Source of the DNA: Halobaculum limi | Lineage (GTDB): Archaea; Halobacteriota; Halobacteria; Halobacteriales; Haloferacaceae | Direction: 5' to 3' | Length of the DNA stretch: 64,000 bases | Assembly (NCBI RefSeq): GCF_029490015.1 | Contig: NZ_CP120468.1 | Coordinates: 1,364,001-1,428,000, forward strand | In this document: one piece after another, positions 17,501 through 25,339 of the stretch | Layout of the letters: every line of letters starts with the position of its first letter | How positions within the stretch are numbered: the stretch's first letter is position 1 | Notes under the pieces: model-generated | The model's input: only the letters and a program-made list of their open reading frames with translations | Database searches by the model: none | Told to the model about the DNA's origin: nothing | Made by a program: the position numbers and the translations under genes

Positions 17501-19095
17501 AGGCGTTCCTCGCGGACAAGCCACTGCCCGACTCCGTCGCCACCGACGAGGAGTTGACGAACCAGTATCGCACCTCGCTGATGACGCTGCGGGCCGTCGA
17601 GGACAAGACGTACCGCGGCGCGTCTGTCGCCTCGCCGTCGGTTCCGTGGGGCGAAGCCGTCCACGCGGGCGAGCAAAAGGGGTACGGCTACAACTTCGTG
17701 TGGGCGCGTGACCTGTATCAGGTGTTCACGGCCGCGGAGTTGACCGGCGACATCGAGACGGCCATCGACCAACTGGAGTATATCTACGAGTACCAGCAAG
17801 ACGAGGACGGGTTCATCCCGCAGAACACCTACCTCAACGGCATCACCCGCTGGGGTGGCGAGCAGATGGACAACATCTCGTTCCCTGCGGTGATGGCGTA
17901 CCACCTGTGGGAGGACGGTGTCTCCTTCGAGGACACGCTGTACGACTACGAGAACGTCCGTCGGTCGGCCGACTACGTCGCCCGCAACGGACCGTTCAGC
18001 GCACAGGAGCGCTGGGAAGAGGAGTCCGGCTACTCGCCGTCTTCGATCGCCGCCGAAATCGCTGGCCTGTCGTGTGCCGGGAAACTGGCGCTCGAAGAGG
18101 GCCACGAGGCGGACGCGCTCGTGTGGCTGGCACTCGCCGACCGCTGGGTCGACGAGGTGGAGTCGTGGACGGCGACGACGACCGGCACCGACCGCCACGA
18201 ACACACGCCGTACTACGTGCGCGTCACTCGCGACGGCGACCCCGACGCGGGCCACCACCGGACACTGGCGAACAACGGTCCGCGACTCGACGAACGCGAC
18301 ATCATCGACGCCGGCTTCCTCGACTTGGTGCGACTGGGGATCAAGCCGTGGGACGACGAGACCATCGCGAACTCGGTGCAGGAGGTCGACGACACCATCC
18401 GCGTCGACTTGCCCGCCGGCGCGGCGTTCTACCGCTACAACGGCGACGGCTACGGCGAACGCGACGCCGGAGACATGGGCGCGCCGTGGTCCGTCGAGGA
18501 ACACGGGAAGGGTCGCCTGTGGCCCCTCCTGACGGGCGAACGTGCGGAGTACGAACTCCACGCACACCCCGAACTAGAGGACCGTGACCCGGCGCTGGAA
18601 CCGACGGAACTGCTGTGGACGATGCAGCGGTTCGCCAACTCCGGGCGGATGATCGCAGAACAGGTGTGGGACCGCGACTACCGCACCGAGTACGACTGGG
18701 GCTTCGGCGAGGGGACCGGCAGTGCGACGCCGTTGGCGTGGGCGATGGCGCAGTTCGTCCGCCTGGCACACGGCATCGACGCCGGCGAACCCGTCGAGAC
18801 GCCCACGTTCGTGCGCGACCGGTTCCTCGACCGGGAACTCCACGACAGCGACAACAAGCCCGCCCTGCGCGTCGACACGCGCTTCCAGGGCAACACCGTC
18901 GTCGTCTCCGGCAAGACGACCGGCGAGCGCGTCGCCGTGACGACGCCTGTCGACTCCGCCGTCCTCACGCCCGAGGACGGCGAGTACGAGGTGACGCTCG
19001 ACATCGAGTACGGCGAGAACGACATCACCGTCGCCGCCGCCGCCGACACCGACCTCGAATCGGCCGCCACGACCGTCTCGCGGTTCACGGTCTGA
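14539..19095 (+). CDS. Tandem glycoside hydrolase family 15 (glucoamylase-like) protein, 1518 aa
   Basis: Two GH15-type catalytic halves in one chain. Half 1 (about 1-690): beta N-domain, then GYGYTWFRDDAEIS (about 317), NLWEDNSGRFTYTAATYVQ (acid Glu about 455) and GYLPEQWYDDGTPDSATP (candidate base Glu about 652). Half 2 (from about 700) opens with a glucodextranase-type N-domain (GEKYGVGTAADHD, LTEVRFPRVDLMN), then GYNFVWARDLYQV (about 1050), WEEESGYSPSSIAAEIAGL (acid Glu about 1158), GEGTGSATPLAWAM (base Glu about 1390), and a C-terminal beta sandwich. Glucoamylases release glucose from alpha-glucan ends. No signal peptide: cytoplasmic. Both halves keep glutamates, so both may be active. 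Confidence 0.9.
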   Translation: MRLRTALNDYKRDRGHGTAGTASTAFGALSGRGARLVHVDSSGGIRDFSSALSGLSGIDRSRFGIETGERTYWFDQLETVRQHYYRETTLVETEYDAGEFTIHQYDLTLGGSHVTHVELRGSVPPEAHLVAFLTLAPEGQETRVGRLIHDGAGPVDGDTVEVFHRDEHDYITASTGLSDVRAQIPERFEELLDPDPVALPREGALNRYEDTHLSGDVVVTAPLERAGRGLRTSLVTLLTDGDDREGAIADLRDTAIEYAAADELRTVARERTAVSVPESGPRRGTVRADLRALDLLEASTGARIAGPEFDPFFRNSGGYGYTWFRDDAEISSHLLGSNDPLNLDLDPEKLARSARFYCATQQSDGSWPHRVWAVDGSLAPGWANGRVEGRDDSTEYQADQTATTIAFLGKFLRVHGDHLSSADERRVREAIAAGVDCLDETREDDGLPARCQNLWEDNSGRFTYTAATYVQAYAAVARAPVSEDLAERGRRGAAETFEALDLLWDEGSQTYAAGLDGDTLDDRFDTSTFAVVDALAAVEALDSVTVSTDDIDRVSDHVRASLGELYRESDQSNIAGLVRYEDDDWRTDGQHDEKIWTLATAMGAAGAAELGALLHDRGREQTANWMFDEAADLYSLLESDGPLTTRMGYLPEQWYDDGTPDSATPLGYSHGYRLRVTGTLAEHDALPSAAAPPKAPPDRPRWTTGEKYGVGTAADHDESEPSRVWFTLTKGALTEVRFPRVDLMNLRTLDFIVSEADHEYTVRTHVEGTRDTDDTVKRRVEPTEDDALLFRHVVTETGDGRGHGWELRVEYAADPGHDALVADIEFEAEDGREYEVFAVADTALTNTGTRDRGLRLGQPGSHHLVARDAEAYTGEGGDAMLVDESGDGYSVAVAMATADRFDWATVGAAGSDELTELLTEGTVSGTRSSIDDDNVVLVGRLGTGSHTTETLALGFARQADASAALGEAVGALASDYEALRSAYRDTWQAFLADKPLPDSVATDEELTNQYRTSLMTLRAVEDKTYRGASVASPSVPWGEAVHAGEQKGYGYNFVWARDLYQVFTAAELTGDIETAIDQLEYIYEYQQDEDGFIPQNTYLNGITRWGGEQMDNISFPAVMAYHLWEDGVSFEDTLYDYENVRRSADYVARNGPFSAQERWEEESGYSPSSIAAEIAGLSCAGKLALEEGHEADALVWLALADRWVDEVESWTATTTGTDRHEHTPYYVRVTRDGDPDAGHHRTLANNGPRLDERDIIDAGFLDLVRLGIKPWDDETIANSVQEVDDTIRVDLPAGAAFYRYNGDGYGERDAGDMGAPWSVEEHGKGRLWPLLTGERAEYELHAHPELEDRDPALEPTELLWTMQRFANSGRMIAEQVWDRDYRTEYDWGFGEGTGSATPLAWAMAQFVRLAHGIDAGEPVETPTFVRDRFLDRELHDSDNKPALRVDTRFQGNTVVVSGKTTGERVAVTTPVDSAVLTPEDGEYEVTLDIEYGENDITVAAAADTDLESAATTVSRFTV

Positions 19096-19177
19096 GGACC
19101 GTCGCGGTCGACGGCGTGACGTTTACCTAATATTACCTTATTCTCATTCATATCTGTATTAGTGAAACCTGCAAAGC

Positions 19178-19185
19178 CTTTAATA
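19178..19185 (+). promoter_or_regulatory. TATA box of the first Nudix gene
   Basis: ctttaata lies in an AT-rich 70-base spacer and is centred about 27 bases before ATG 19209. It selects that ATG over an in-frame GTG four codons upstream and predicts a leaderless transcript. Confidence 0.6.
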
Positions 19186-19208
19186 TGGGATAGTCAGTGT
19201 CAGTTGAT

Positions 19209-19679
19209 ATGACCGAGCCGGAGACGACGTACGTCGGCAAGGCGTGCGCGTACATCACCCGCGGCGGATCCGAACTGTTGGTGTTCGAAGGCCCCGGCCA
19301 CGACGGACTGCAGATTCCGAAGGGAACGATCGAAGCCGGTGAAGACCCCCGCGCTGCGGTGTACCGGGAGGTTCGCGAGGAGAGCGGTCTCGCGACGCTG
19401 TCGAGCGTCGACCACGTCGCGACCGACGTGTGGATGCGCCGCGAGTCGCCGCCGAAGGCGTACGTCCGCCACTTCTACCACGCCCGTATTCACGAACCGC
19501 GCGACGAGTGGACGCACGTCGTCCACGACGGTGGCGACGAACACGGCAGCGAGTTCGAGTTCTCGTGGATCGGAATCGAGGAGGCGCGTCGTCGCGGCTT
19601 CGCACTCGAATTGAACGACTACGTCCACGCGATCTCGGGGTCGGGAGTGGCCCACCAGTTGGCGGAACCTGCCGACTGA
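19209..19679 (+). CDS. Nudix hydrolase
   Basis: 156 residues. Nudix box G-x5-E-x7-R-E-U-x-E-E-x-G-U is intact as GTIEAGEDPRAAVYREVREE followed by SGL (about residues 40-62). Members hydrolyse nucleoside diphosphates linked to another moiety. The strand before it (LLVFEGPGHDGLQIPKGTIE) fits the mutT-like fold; substrate is unknown. ATG 19209 chosen from the TATA position. It stands between the glucan island and a metallo-beta-lactamase-fold gene, with its own promoter. Confidence 0.9.
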   Translation: MTEPETTYVGKACAYITRGGSELLVFEGPGHDGLQIPKGTIEAGEDPRAAVYREVREESGLATLSSVDHVATDVWMRRESPPKAYVRHFYHARIHEPRDEWTHVVHDGGDEHGSEFEFSWIGIEEARRRGFALELNDYVHAISGSGVAHQLAEPAD

Positions 19680-19753
19680 TCCGAGCGAGACGACGTACCG
19701 ACGCTCCCGGTGTCGCCTGCGAACGGATTTATATGTAATTCGACCGAACAACT

Positions 19754-20488
19754 ATGCGTATGTCCGCAATGGACCTCACCTGGCACGGTCACTCGACGTG
19801 GGCGGTCGAACTGGGCGACACGCGTCTGCTGATCGACCCGTTCTTCGACAACCCACACACGAGTCTGGAACCGTCGGACGTGGCCGACCCCGACTACGTC
19901 CTGATCACTCACGGTCACGCCGACCACATCGCACACGCGAGTGAGTTCTCGGACGCGACGCTCGTCGCCACGCCCGAACTCACCGGCTATCTGAGCGAGG
20001 AGGCGGGCTTCGAGGACCCCCTCGGGATGAACATCGGCGGCACCATCGAGTGCGGCGACGCGTACGTCACGATGGTTCGCGCCGACCACACCTCTGGTAT
20101 CAACACCGGCTACGAGTTCGAGGCCGGGATGCCCGCTGGCTTCGTCATCTCCGACAAGGTTCCGACGCAGACGAGCGACGAGGAGAACACCACGTTCTAC
20201 CACGCCGGCGACACGGGGCTGATGAGCGAGATGAAAGACGTGATCGGCTCGTTCCTCGAACCCGACGCCGTCGCCGTGCCGTGTGGCGATCACTTCACGA
20301 TGGGGCCGTGGCAGGCGGCCATCGCCGCCGACTGGGTTGGGTCGGAGTACGCCTTCCCGATGCACTACGACACGTTCCCGCCCATCGAGATCGACGTCGA
20401 CGACTTCGTTCGCGAGGTCGAAGCCACCGCCGGGCCCGCCGAACCGGTCGTCCTCGAAGGCGACGAGACGTTCACCATCGGCGAGTAA
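19754..20488 (+). CDS. Metal-dependent hydrolase, beta-lactamase fold (UPF0173-like)
   Basis: 244 residues. Seen: [11 protein letters not shown] and LLIDPFF at the start, the metal-binding [19 protein letters not shown], a second His cluster FYHAGDTGL and MHYDTFPP near the C-terminus. This is the UPF0173/YtkL arrangement of the metallo-beta-lactamase fold; function is not established for the group. A strong box tttatatg is centred about 25 bases before ATG 19754; an ATG two codons further (19760) fits the spacing equally well. Confidence 0.88.
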   Translation: MRMSAMDLTWHGHSTWAVELGDTRLLIDPFFDNPHTSLEPSDVADPDYVLITHGHADHIAHASEFSDATLVATPELTGYLSEEAGFEDPLGMNIGGTIECGDAYVTMVRADHTSGINTGYEFEAGMPAGFVISDKVPTQTSDEENTTFYHAGDTGLMSEMKDVIGSFLEPDAVAVPCGDHFTMGPWQAAIAADWVGSEYAFPMHYDTFPPIEIDVDDFVREVEATAGPAEPVVLEGDETFTIGE

Positions 20489-20616
20489 CCCTGGTTCCGA
20501 CGGGGTGGTTCTCCCACCCCTTCACGCTTCTCTCGTCGACGCTGGGTGACGAGTCGTACACGAACGTTCTCCCATAACAAGGTTTAGGCGGCGCGCAGTC
20601 GTGCGATCGAACGCAT

Positions 20617-21015
20617 ATGTCCGACATCGAGACCGCCACGGTCAGCGAGGAAGGGTTCACGAGCACGAGCGAAGTCGGCGAGTTCGAGTTGACGATCGAC
20701 GCGCTCGGCGAAGACGGTCCCGACCCCAACTCGGTCCTCGTGGCCGACTACGCCTCTTGTTTCCTGCCTGCGTTCCGCGTCGGCGGCCAGCAGCGTGGCG
20801 TCGACGACCTCGGGAAGGTCCAAATCGACGCCGAGGCCGACCTCGACGACGACGACGACCTCACCGCTATCCGCTTCGACATCTACGTCGAGGCCGACGT
20901 CGACGACGACACGCTCGCGGAGATCGTTGAGCGCGCAGAGGGCATCTGTCACGTCCACACGGCGCTGCGCGAGGGCCTGCACGCCGACATCACTACGCAC
21001 GGCGACGCGTTCTGA
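20617..21015 (+). CDS. OsmC/Ohr family protein
   Basis: 132 residues. The fold is recognisable from EFELTIDALGEDGPDPNSVLVADYASCFLPAF (first redox Cys at the start of the buried helix) and AEGICHVHTALREGL (second Cys). In characterised members the two cysteines reduce organic hydroperoxides. Asp-rich surface (DLDDDDDLT). Own promoter: ggtttagg about 30 bases ahead of the ATG. Confidence 0.88.
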   Translation: MSDIETATVSEEGFTSTSEVGEFELTIDALGEDGPDPNSVLVADYASCFLPAFRVGGQQRGVDDLGKVQIDAEADLDDDDDLTAIRFDIYVEADVDDDTLAEIVERAEGICHVHTALREGLHADITTHGDAF

Positions 21016-21096
21016 GGCGGGCGGCGCAGTCGCTTCGACTTCGTTTTTCTCGCAAAATTGGACGGCCAGCGACGCGTCTCTCCAGCTAGGAGGGCC

Positions 21097-21249
21097 TCAG
21101 CGAGGGGTGTCACCTTCGCCGCGGTACGTTCGGTACGTCATCGCGCGGCCGTCGATGATGACCACGTCCTCGTCGGTGTGGTCGGTACCCCCCTCGACGG
21201 GGTCGGCTGGCTCGTCCCGGAAGACGTACGGTGAGTCGCGCTCTTCCAT
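21097..21249 (-). CDS. 50-residue hypothetical protein, leaderless
   Basis: A small frame starting at ATG 21249 and ending at 21097. The product begins MEERDSPYVFRDEPADPVEG and ends GRAMTYRTYRGEGDTPR: very acidic first half, Arg/Tyr-containing tail with a short strand (EDVVIIDGRAM). No cysteine pair or membrane segment. The main support is the promoter: gatataaac on the plus strand is a TATA box on the minus strand centred exactly 27 bases before the ATG. Function unknown. Confidence 0.65.
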   Translation of the reverse strand: MEERDSPYVFRDEPADPVEGGTDHTDEDVVIIDGRAMTYRTYRGEGDTPR

Positions 21250-21271
21250 GTTACTCACTACCACGTTACCG

Positions 21272-21280
21272 GATATAAAC
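21272..21280 (-). promoter_or_regulatory. TATA box of the 50-residue gene
   Basis: Read on the minus strand: gtttatatc. Its centre (about 21276) is 27 bases from the ATG at 21249, so a leaderless mRNA is expected. No other leftward gene could use it. Confidence 0.65.
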
Positions 21281-21351
21281 CTTCGTCAGACATTCCCACA
21301 CACGATATTGTCGGACAACGAGCGCCACGCTCCCGCCGTCAGGCCACCGCG

Positions 21352-22149
21352 TCACCGTTCGCTGCCGCGTTCTGCCTCCAACACCCGGTCGAGTTCGGTG
21401 AGGTCCTCGATGACGTAGTCGGGGTTGTGCGGCGAGGCGGCGACGGCGTCGCGGCCGGTCACACCGGTCAACACCAGCGCCGTCGTCATCCCTGCGCGTT
21501 CACCGAGTGCGATGTCGGTGTCGAGGCGGTCACCGACGACGAGACACTCCCCGGGTGCACGGCCGATTCGGTCGAGGACGAGATTCTGTGCGGGTGCGGA
21601 CGGCTTCCCGAGGACGGCGTCGGGGTCGTGGTCGAGGACGCCCCGCACGGCGTTGATAACCGCACCGGACCCCGGGACGAACGCGTCGGCACCGGGGATG
21701 ACCCGGTCGGGGTCGGTGCCGACGTACGGCGTGCCGTCGCCGAGTGCCCACAGCGCCCGCGTGAGGTCGTCGTAGTCGAACGAGCGGTCGATGGAGACGA
21801 CGCCCGCCTCGGCGGCGTCGGGGTCGTCGGTCACGGTCAAGCCAGCGGCGTCCAGTTGCTCGACGAGGCCCGACTCACCGAGGACGTACAGCGTGTCGTC
21901 GGCGTGGTGGTCCTGCAGGTAGACGACCGTGCTATCGGCGGCAGTCACCACCTCCTCGGCGCTGGCCTCGATGCCCGCGGCTCCGAGTCGGTCGACGTAC
22001 GCTGCGCCGCCTTTCGTCGGGTTGTTCGAGCAAAAACAGAGCGAGACGCCCGCCGTCCGGAGGCGAGCGACCGCGTCGGCCGCGCCCGGCAACGGGTCGT
22101 TCCCGCGCACGACGGTTCCGTCCACGTCGAAAACGACTCCGCGTATCAC
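21352..22149 (-). CDS. HAD-superfamily phosphatase, NagD-like
   Basis: 265 residues from GTG 22149. Seen: VVFDVDGTVVRGNDPLPGA (nucleophile and acid/base Asp), CFCSNNPTKGG (motif II, with the type IIA cap following), and GECLVVGDRLDTDIALGERAG (motif IV Asp residues), LGKPSAPAQ (motif III Lys). This is the class IIA cap arrangement of NagD/p-nitrophenylphosphatase/phosphoglycolate phosphatase; substrate uncertain. GTG is chosen because homologous HAD proteins begin two or three residues before the VFDVDGT strand; the frame upstream of it runs antisense into the next gene. Divergent from the GTP cyclohydrolase III gene. Confidence 0.88.
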   Translation of the reverse strand: MIRGVVFDVDGTVVRGNDPLPGAADAVARLRTAGVSLCFCSNNPTKGGAAYVDRLGAAGIEASAEEVVTAADSTVVYLQDHHADDTLYVLGESGLVEQLDAAGLTVTDDPDAAEAGVVSIDRSFDYDDLTRALWALGDGTPYVGTDPDRVIPGADAFVPGSGAVINAVRGVLDHDPDAVLGKPSAPAQNLVLDRIGRAPGECLVVGDRLDTDIALGERAGMTTALVLTGVTGRDAVAASPHNPDYVIEDLTELDRVLEAERGSER

Positions 22150-22284
22150 GTGCGTCGTTCGGGCGCGGCGGAGTTGAAGCCGTCGGCGACGACGGCGTGA
22201 CGCCGACCACCGGCGAGTCGATCCGGTATCACGGATTCGAGAACGGTAACGCGTATGTGTCGTCGGCTCCGGGGATCGGATACA

Positions 22285-23043
22285 GTGACCGCCGCGCAGC
22301 TGACGTTGGTGCAGATCGACAACTACGGCCCGTGGACCGTGACGCCGGAGCCTCGTCGGGAGATGGACCTCCAGACGCTCCAGTCGCGCCTGTTCGCGGA
22401 TCTGGCACAGTACATCGGCAACCGAGGCGGCTACGTCTTCTTCACCCGCTTCGACAATATGGTCGCGGTGACGAACGGCCTCGACCGCCGGGACCACGAA
22501 CTCCTCCAAGAGTCGGTCGGCAACCGGTTCCCCGTGACCGTCAGCCTCGGCATCGGAGTCGACGAGGTTCCCATCGACGCCTTGGAGACGGCGACCGAGC
22601 GGGTGCAAGCCGCCGGGTCGGCGCAGTCGTCGGACCGCAGCGAGGGGTTCGGCGGTGAGTTCCGAACCGAGACGAGCGACGACGACGTACACATCGCTCA
22701 CTTCGACGTGAACGACGCGACCGGCAAGTACACCGACCGCCTCAACGAGTTCGACTCGTTCATCAACATCGAACACGGCTACGCCAGCCTGATGCGGTAC
22801 ATGCGCGAGGAACACGGCGCGCTGTCGTTCTTCGTCGGCGGCGACAACGTCATCGCGGTGTGTCCGGACCTGACTCACGACGAGTATATGGGTGCGATCG
22901 ACCACGTCGCCGAGGACGCCGACGTGCAGTTGAAGGTCGGCGTCGGAACCGGCGCGACCCCACACGAGGCCGGGTACGCGGCCAAACACGCCCTCGAAGA
23001 CTGCCGGTACGAGGGGACGCTCGTCGAGTTCGCCCACGACTGA
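22285..23043 (+). CDS. arfA: GTP cyclohydrolase III
   Basis: 252 residues from GTG 22285. Matches GTP cyclohydrolase III of methanogens: TLVQIDNYGPWTVTPEPRRE at the N-terminus, FADLAQYIGNRGGYVFFTRF, DNMVAVTNGLD, AAGSAQSSDR and FFVGGDNVIAVCP in the second half, a duplicated cyclase-like fold. It opens GTP to 2-amino-5-formylamino-6-ribosylamino-pyrimidinone phosphate, the first step of archaeal riboflavin and F420 synthesis. The third-step reductase gene is also in this window (48562-49227) but unlinked. An ATG ten codons upstream (22255) adds an unconserved Arg-rich leader, so GTG is preferred. Confidence 0.92.
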   Translation: MTAAQLTLVQIDNYGPWTVTPEPRREMDLQTLQSRLFADLAQYIGNRGGYVFFTRFDNMVAVTNGLDRRDHELLQESVGNRFPVTVSLGIGVDEVPIDALETATERVQAAGSAQSSDRSEGFGGEFRTETSDDDVHIAHFDVNDATGKYTDRLNEFDSFINIEHGYASLMRYMREEHGALSFFVGGDNVIAVCPDLTHDEYMGAIDHVAEDADVQLKVGVGTGATPHEAGYAAKHALEDCRYEGTLVEFAHD

Positions 23044-23193
23044 CCCGCCGCGCACGCGGTGGACGCCGGCGTGAGCAGCATCGGTGGGACGGCCGGGCGA
23101 CCGGCCATCATACTCATCACCGAGTACGGTGAGGAGACGGTGTACCGCTCGGCTCGGACGCGCAGTCGGTCGACCACATCCCACCCCACTCAT

Positions 23194-23436
23194 ATGACCC
23201 TCGACCCATCAGAAACGACTCCGGACAGCCACGAACGCACACCCGTCGAGACGCAGGCCGGACTGCTCATCGACGCGTTCCTCGAACACGAAGACGTCGA
23301 TGCGGGCGTCGAAGACGCCATCACTCGACTTCGAACCGACGGCTACCTTTGGGACGCGCTCGAACTCCTCGTCGTCGCACAGAAGGACCCGGACGCCGCT
23401 GGCAGACTCCTCGTCGCCGCCGGCTTGAACCAGTAA
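23194..23436 (+). CDS. Small hypothetical protein, 80 aa
   Basis: Starts at ATG 23194 (MTLDPSETTPDSHERTP). After an acidic disordered N-terminus it is helical: TQAGLLIDAFLEHEDVDAG, DAITRLRTDGYLWDALELLV, then DPDAAGRLLVAAGLNQ. No motif. It sits 45 bases ahead of the ADP-ribosylglycohydrolase-like gene in the same direction and may be co-transcribed. The frame extends further upstream, but that part overlaps only intergenic sequence and lacks coding character. Confidence 0.6.
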   Translation: MTLDPSETTPDSHERTPVETQAGLLIDAFLEHEDVDAGVEDAITRLRTDGYLWDALELLVVAQKDPDAAGRLLVAAGLNQ

Positions 23437-23481
23437 GTCGCCGTCGGTACGTTTGTGCCGTTCGCCGTCCACCGTCCGTCG

Positions 23482-24285
23482 ATGAGCGATGCCACCGACA
23501 CGGACCGCCGCGCGCGTGCCCGCGGCGCACTCCTCGGGCTCGCGTGCGGCGACGCACTCGGGCGGCCAGTCGAGGGAGCCACCGCCGCGGCGGTCCGAGA
23601 CCGACACGGGCGCGTGACCGAGATGCTCGGCGCAGACGGGAGCCGCGCCGGGACGCCGACCGCGCCGACCGCTCGGGCACACGAGACGGCTCGACGACTG
23701 CTCGGAGGAGCCGACACGGACGACCAGAACCCGACCACCGGGACGGGTCGGCCCGCGGACGTCCTCGCCGCTTCCGTCCCGTACGGCCTCGTGGCAGCGG
23801 CGACCGACCGGCGTGTGGCGGCCGTCGCAGCGTCAGGCGTCGGCGACACCGACCCGGATGCGACCGAGGTGTGTGTCCTGTTGGTGACGCTGGTCGGTGC
23901 GTTGGTCGACGGTGACGACGTCGAGAGCGCGCGGTCGACTGCCCAGACCGTCGCCGTCGACCGGGGGGCACCAGTTGCGCTTCGAGAGACGCTCGCGGTC
24001 GTCGGCGACCGGGCCGCCGTCACGCTCGACACGAGCGGCGGTGTGGCCGCGACGCTGGAGACGGCGCTTCACGAGGCGGTCGCCGCCGACACGCTGGAGG
24101 AGGCGGTCGTGTCGGCAGTGAGTCGGGGCGGGGCCGCGTCGTCGCTCGGGTCGGTCGCCGGAGCGGTCTCGGGGGCGCGGTTCGGCGACGCGGCGGTTCC
24201 GCGACGGTGGCTGAACGAACTGCGTGACGTCGAGACGCTCACCGAGCGTGCGGACTCGGTCGCGGCGGCGTCGCTGCCGCGGTAA
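23482..24285 (+). CDS. ADP-ribosylglycohydrolase-like protein with degenerate metal site
   Basis: 267 residues. The N-terminus ARGALLGLACGDALGRPVEG is the opening of the ADP-ribosylglycohydrolase (DraG) fold, and the C-terminus GSVAGAVSGARFGDAAVPRRWLNEL is its closing helix. The magnesium ligands are missing: the usual (W)TDDT block is replaced by a segment around SRAGTPTAPTARAH (about 54-67), and the usual GGDTDT is RGGAASS (about 215-221). All-alpha, Ala-rich. Members normally remove ADP-ribose from proteins; without metal ligands this one is probably inactive as a hydrolase and may bind a ligand or partner (inference). Confidence 0.75.
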   Translation: MSDATDTDRRARARGALLGLACGDALGRPVEGATAAAVRDRHGRVTEMLGADGSRAGTPTAPTARAHETARRLLGGADTDDQNPTTGTGRPADVLAASVPYGLVAAATDRRVAAVAASGVGDTDPDATEVCVLLVTLVGALVDGDDVESARSTAQTVAVDRGAPVALRETLAVVGDRAAVTLDTSGGVAATLETALHEAVAADTLEEAVVSAVSRGGAASSLGSVAGAVSGARFGDAAVPRRWLNELRDVETLTERADSVAAASLPR

Positions 24286-24348
24286 ACGATCGCGCGGCGA
24301 GGTGGGCACTCTCGCCCGAGTAGTACACGTCGTAAAAACGCAGCGGCG

Positions 24349-24636
24349 TTACTGGATGTGGCCTTCTTCGCGGAGTTGCTGTGCGTCGTCGGACTCATAG
24401 CGCCAGACGACCTCCGCCTTCTCGTCTTGCCAGTCCCACGGTTCGGCGATGACGATGTCGCCCTCTTTCACCCACGTCCGGAACCGCATTCGGCCGGGAA
24501 TCCGGCCCATCCGCTCTTTCCCGTCGGCACAGCGAAGCGTCACTCGCCGGCCACCCAGCATATCGGTCACGGTCGCGAACACCTGGTTGTCGTCCGGCAT
24601 TCTGAGGGGCTTTCGGCCCGTCGAATCGTCGCTCAT
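24349..24636 (-). CDS. eif1A: Translation initiation factor aIF-1A
   Basis: 95 residues. S1-like OB fold: [63 protein letters not shown]. This is the archaeal homologue of eIF1A/IF1, which binds the A site of the small subunit during initiation. Length and motif order are normal. A TATA-like acttatcc lies upstream on the minus strand, leaving a leader of roughly 10 bases or none. Confidence 0.95.
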   Translation of the reverse strand: MSDDSTGRKPLRMPDDNQVFATVTDMLGGRRVTLRCADGKERMGRIPGRMRFRTWVKEGDIVIAEPWDWQDEKAEVVWRYESDDAQQLREEGHIQ

Positions 24637-24921
24637 AACCGAGGATTCGTGACGGAGTGGGATAAGTTCGTGTATTCGATACCCTCACCCGCTCGCGATG
24701 TCTCTTTCACGCGTGTGACGGCCGCACTCCGGCGGTAGATACGGTGAACGTACCTTTATGCTCCACCGAACGGATAGCCAGTCGGGCACCTCTGCTAGTG
24801 GTAGCCACGGGCAGAACCGACCACGTCCGAACCTGCCGAGACGCGACTGCACCTTCTCGACCCGTTCGTGTGTGCCCACCGGAAGGTGAGCGACGACGCC
24901 GCCACGGAATGGAGTACACTC

Positions 24922-25260
24922 ATGGAATCACAACAACCCAGGGTATCGTTGACCGAGAGTTTCAGTACGCTCGCCGATCCGTATCGGCGTCGCATCCTCG
25001 TCGCGGTCGGTCAGTCGAACCCTCGTAAGGAGGACGAACTGGCGTCCTCGGAGGTGTTGGGTGACCTCGGCGAGGAGTACGACGAGTTCGTCAGCCATCG
25101 GCTGTACCACATCCACCTGCCGAAACTCGCCGACGCGGGGTTCATCTCGTGGGACCACGAGACCGGTGTGATCACTCGCGGCCCACGGTTCGAGGAGGTC
25201 AGACCGCTGATCGAGTTGCTGGACCGCCACGCCGACGAACTGCCTGCGAATTGGCCGTAG
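24922..25260 (+). CDS. HTH transcriptional regulator (ArsR-like, haloarchaeal DUF7344 type)
   Basis: 112 residues from ATG 24922. A winged-helix domain: SLTESFSTLADPYRRRILVAV, then HRLYHIHLPKLADAGFISWD (recognition helix region) and VITRGPRFEEVRPLIELLDRH. This is the single-domain haloarchaeal regulator type whose members are mostly uncharacterised. ggagt seven bases before the ATG is Shine-Dalgarno-like. The nearest TATA-like box (cctttatg, about 24753-24760) would leave a leader of some 140 bases. It lies at the edge of the decayed region next to tRNA-Trp, so it may be cargo of a former element. Confidence 0.8.
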   Translation: MESQQPRVSLTESFSTLADPYRRRILVAVGQSNPRKEDELASSEVLGDLGEEYDEFVSHRLYHIHLPKLADAGFISWDHETGVITRGPRFEEVRPLIELLDRHADELPANWP

Positions 25261-25339
25261 GAAGTTCCAGTGGTGGGCGGGTGGTACATTTATAGTCAAG
25301 CCAGATATTCGAGAGGACACTCTGTTTGGAACGTCAACT

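Noticed and set aside
15361-18567. A 1068-codon open frame on the minus strand through the tandem GH15 gene
   Set aside because: High-GC coding sequence leaves antisense frames open. Its translation is Arg/Val/Gly-rich and basic, unlike haloarchaeal proteins, and the plus strand encodes clear GH15 motifs.
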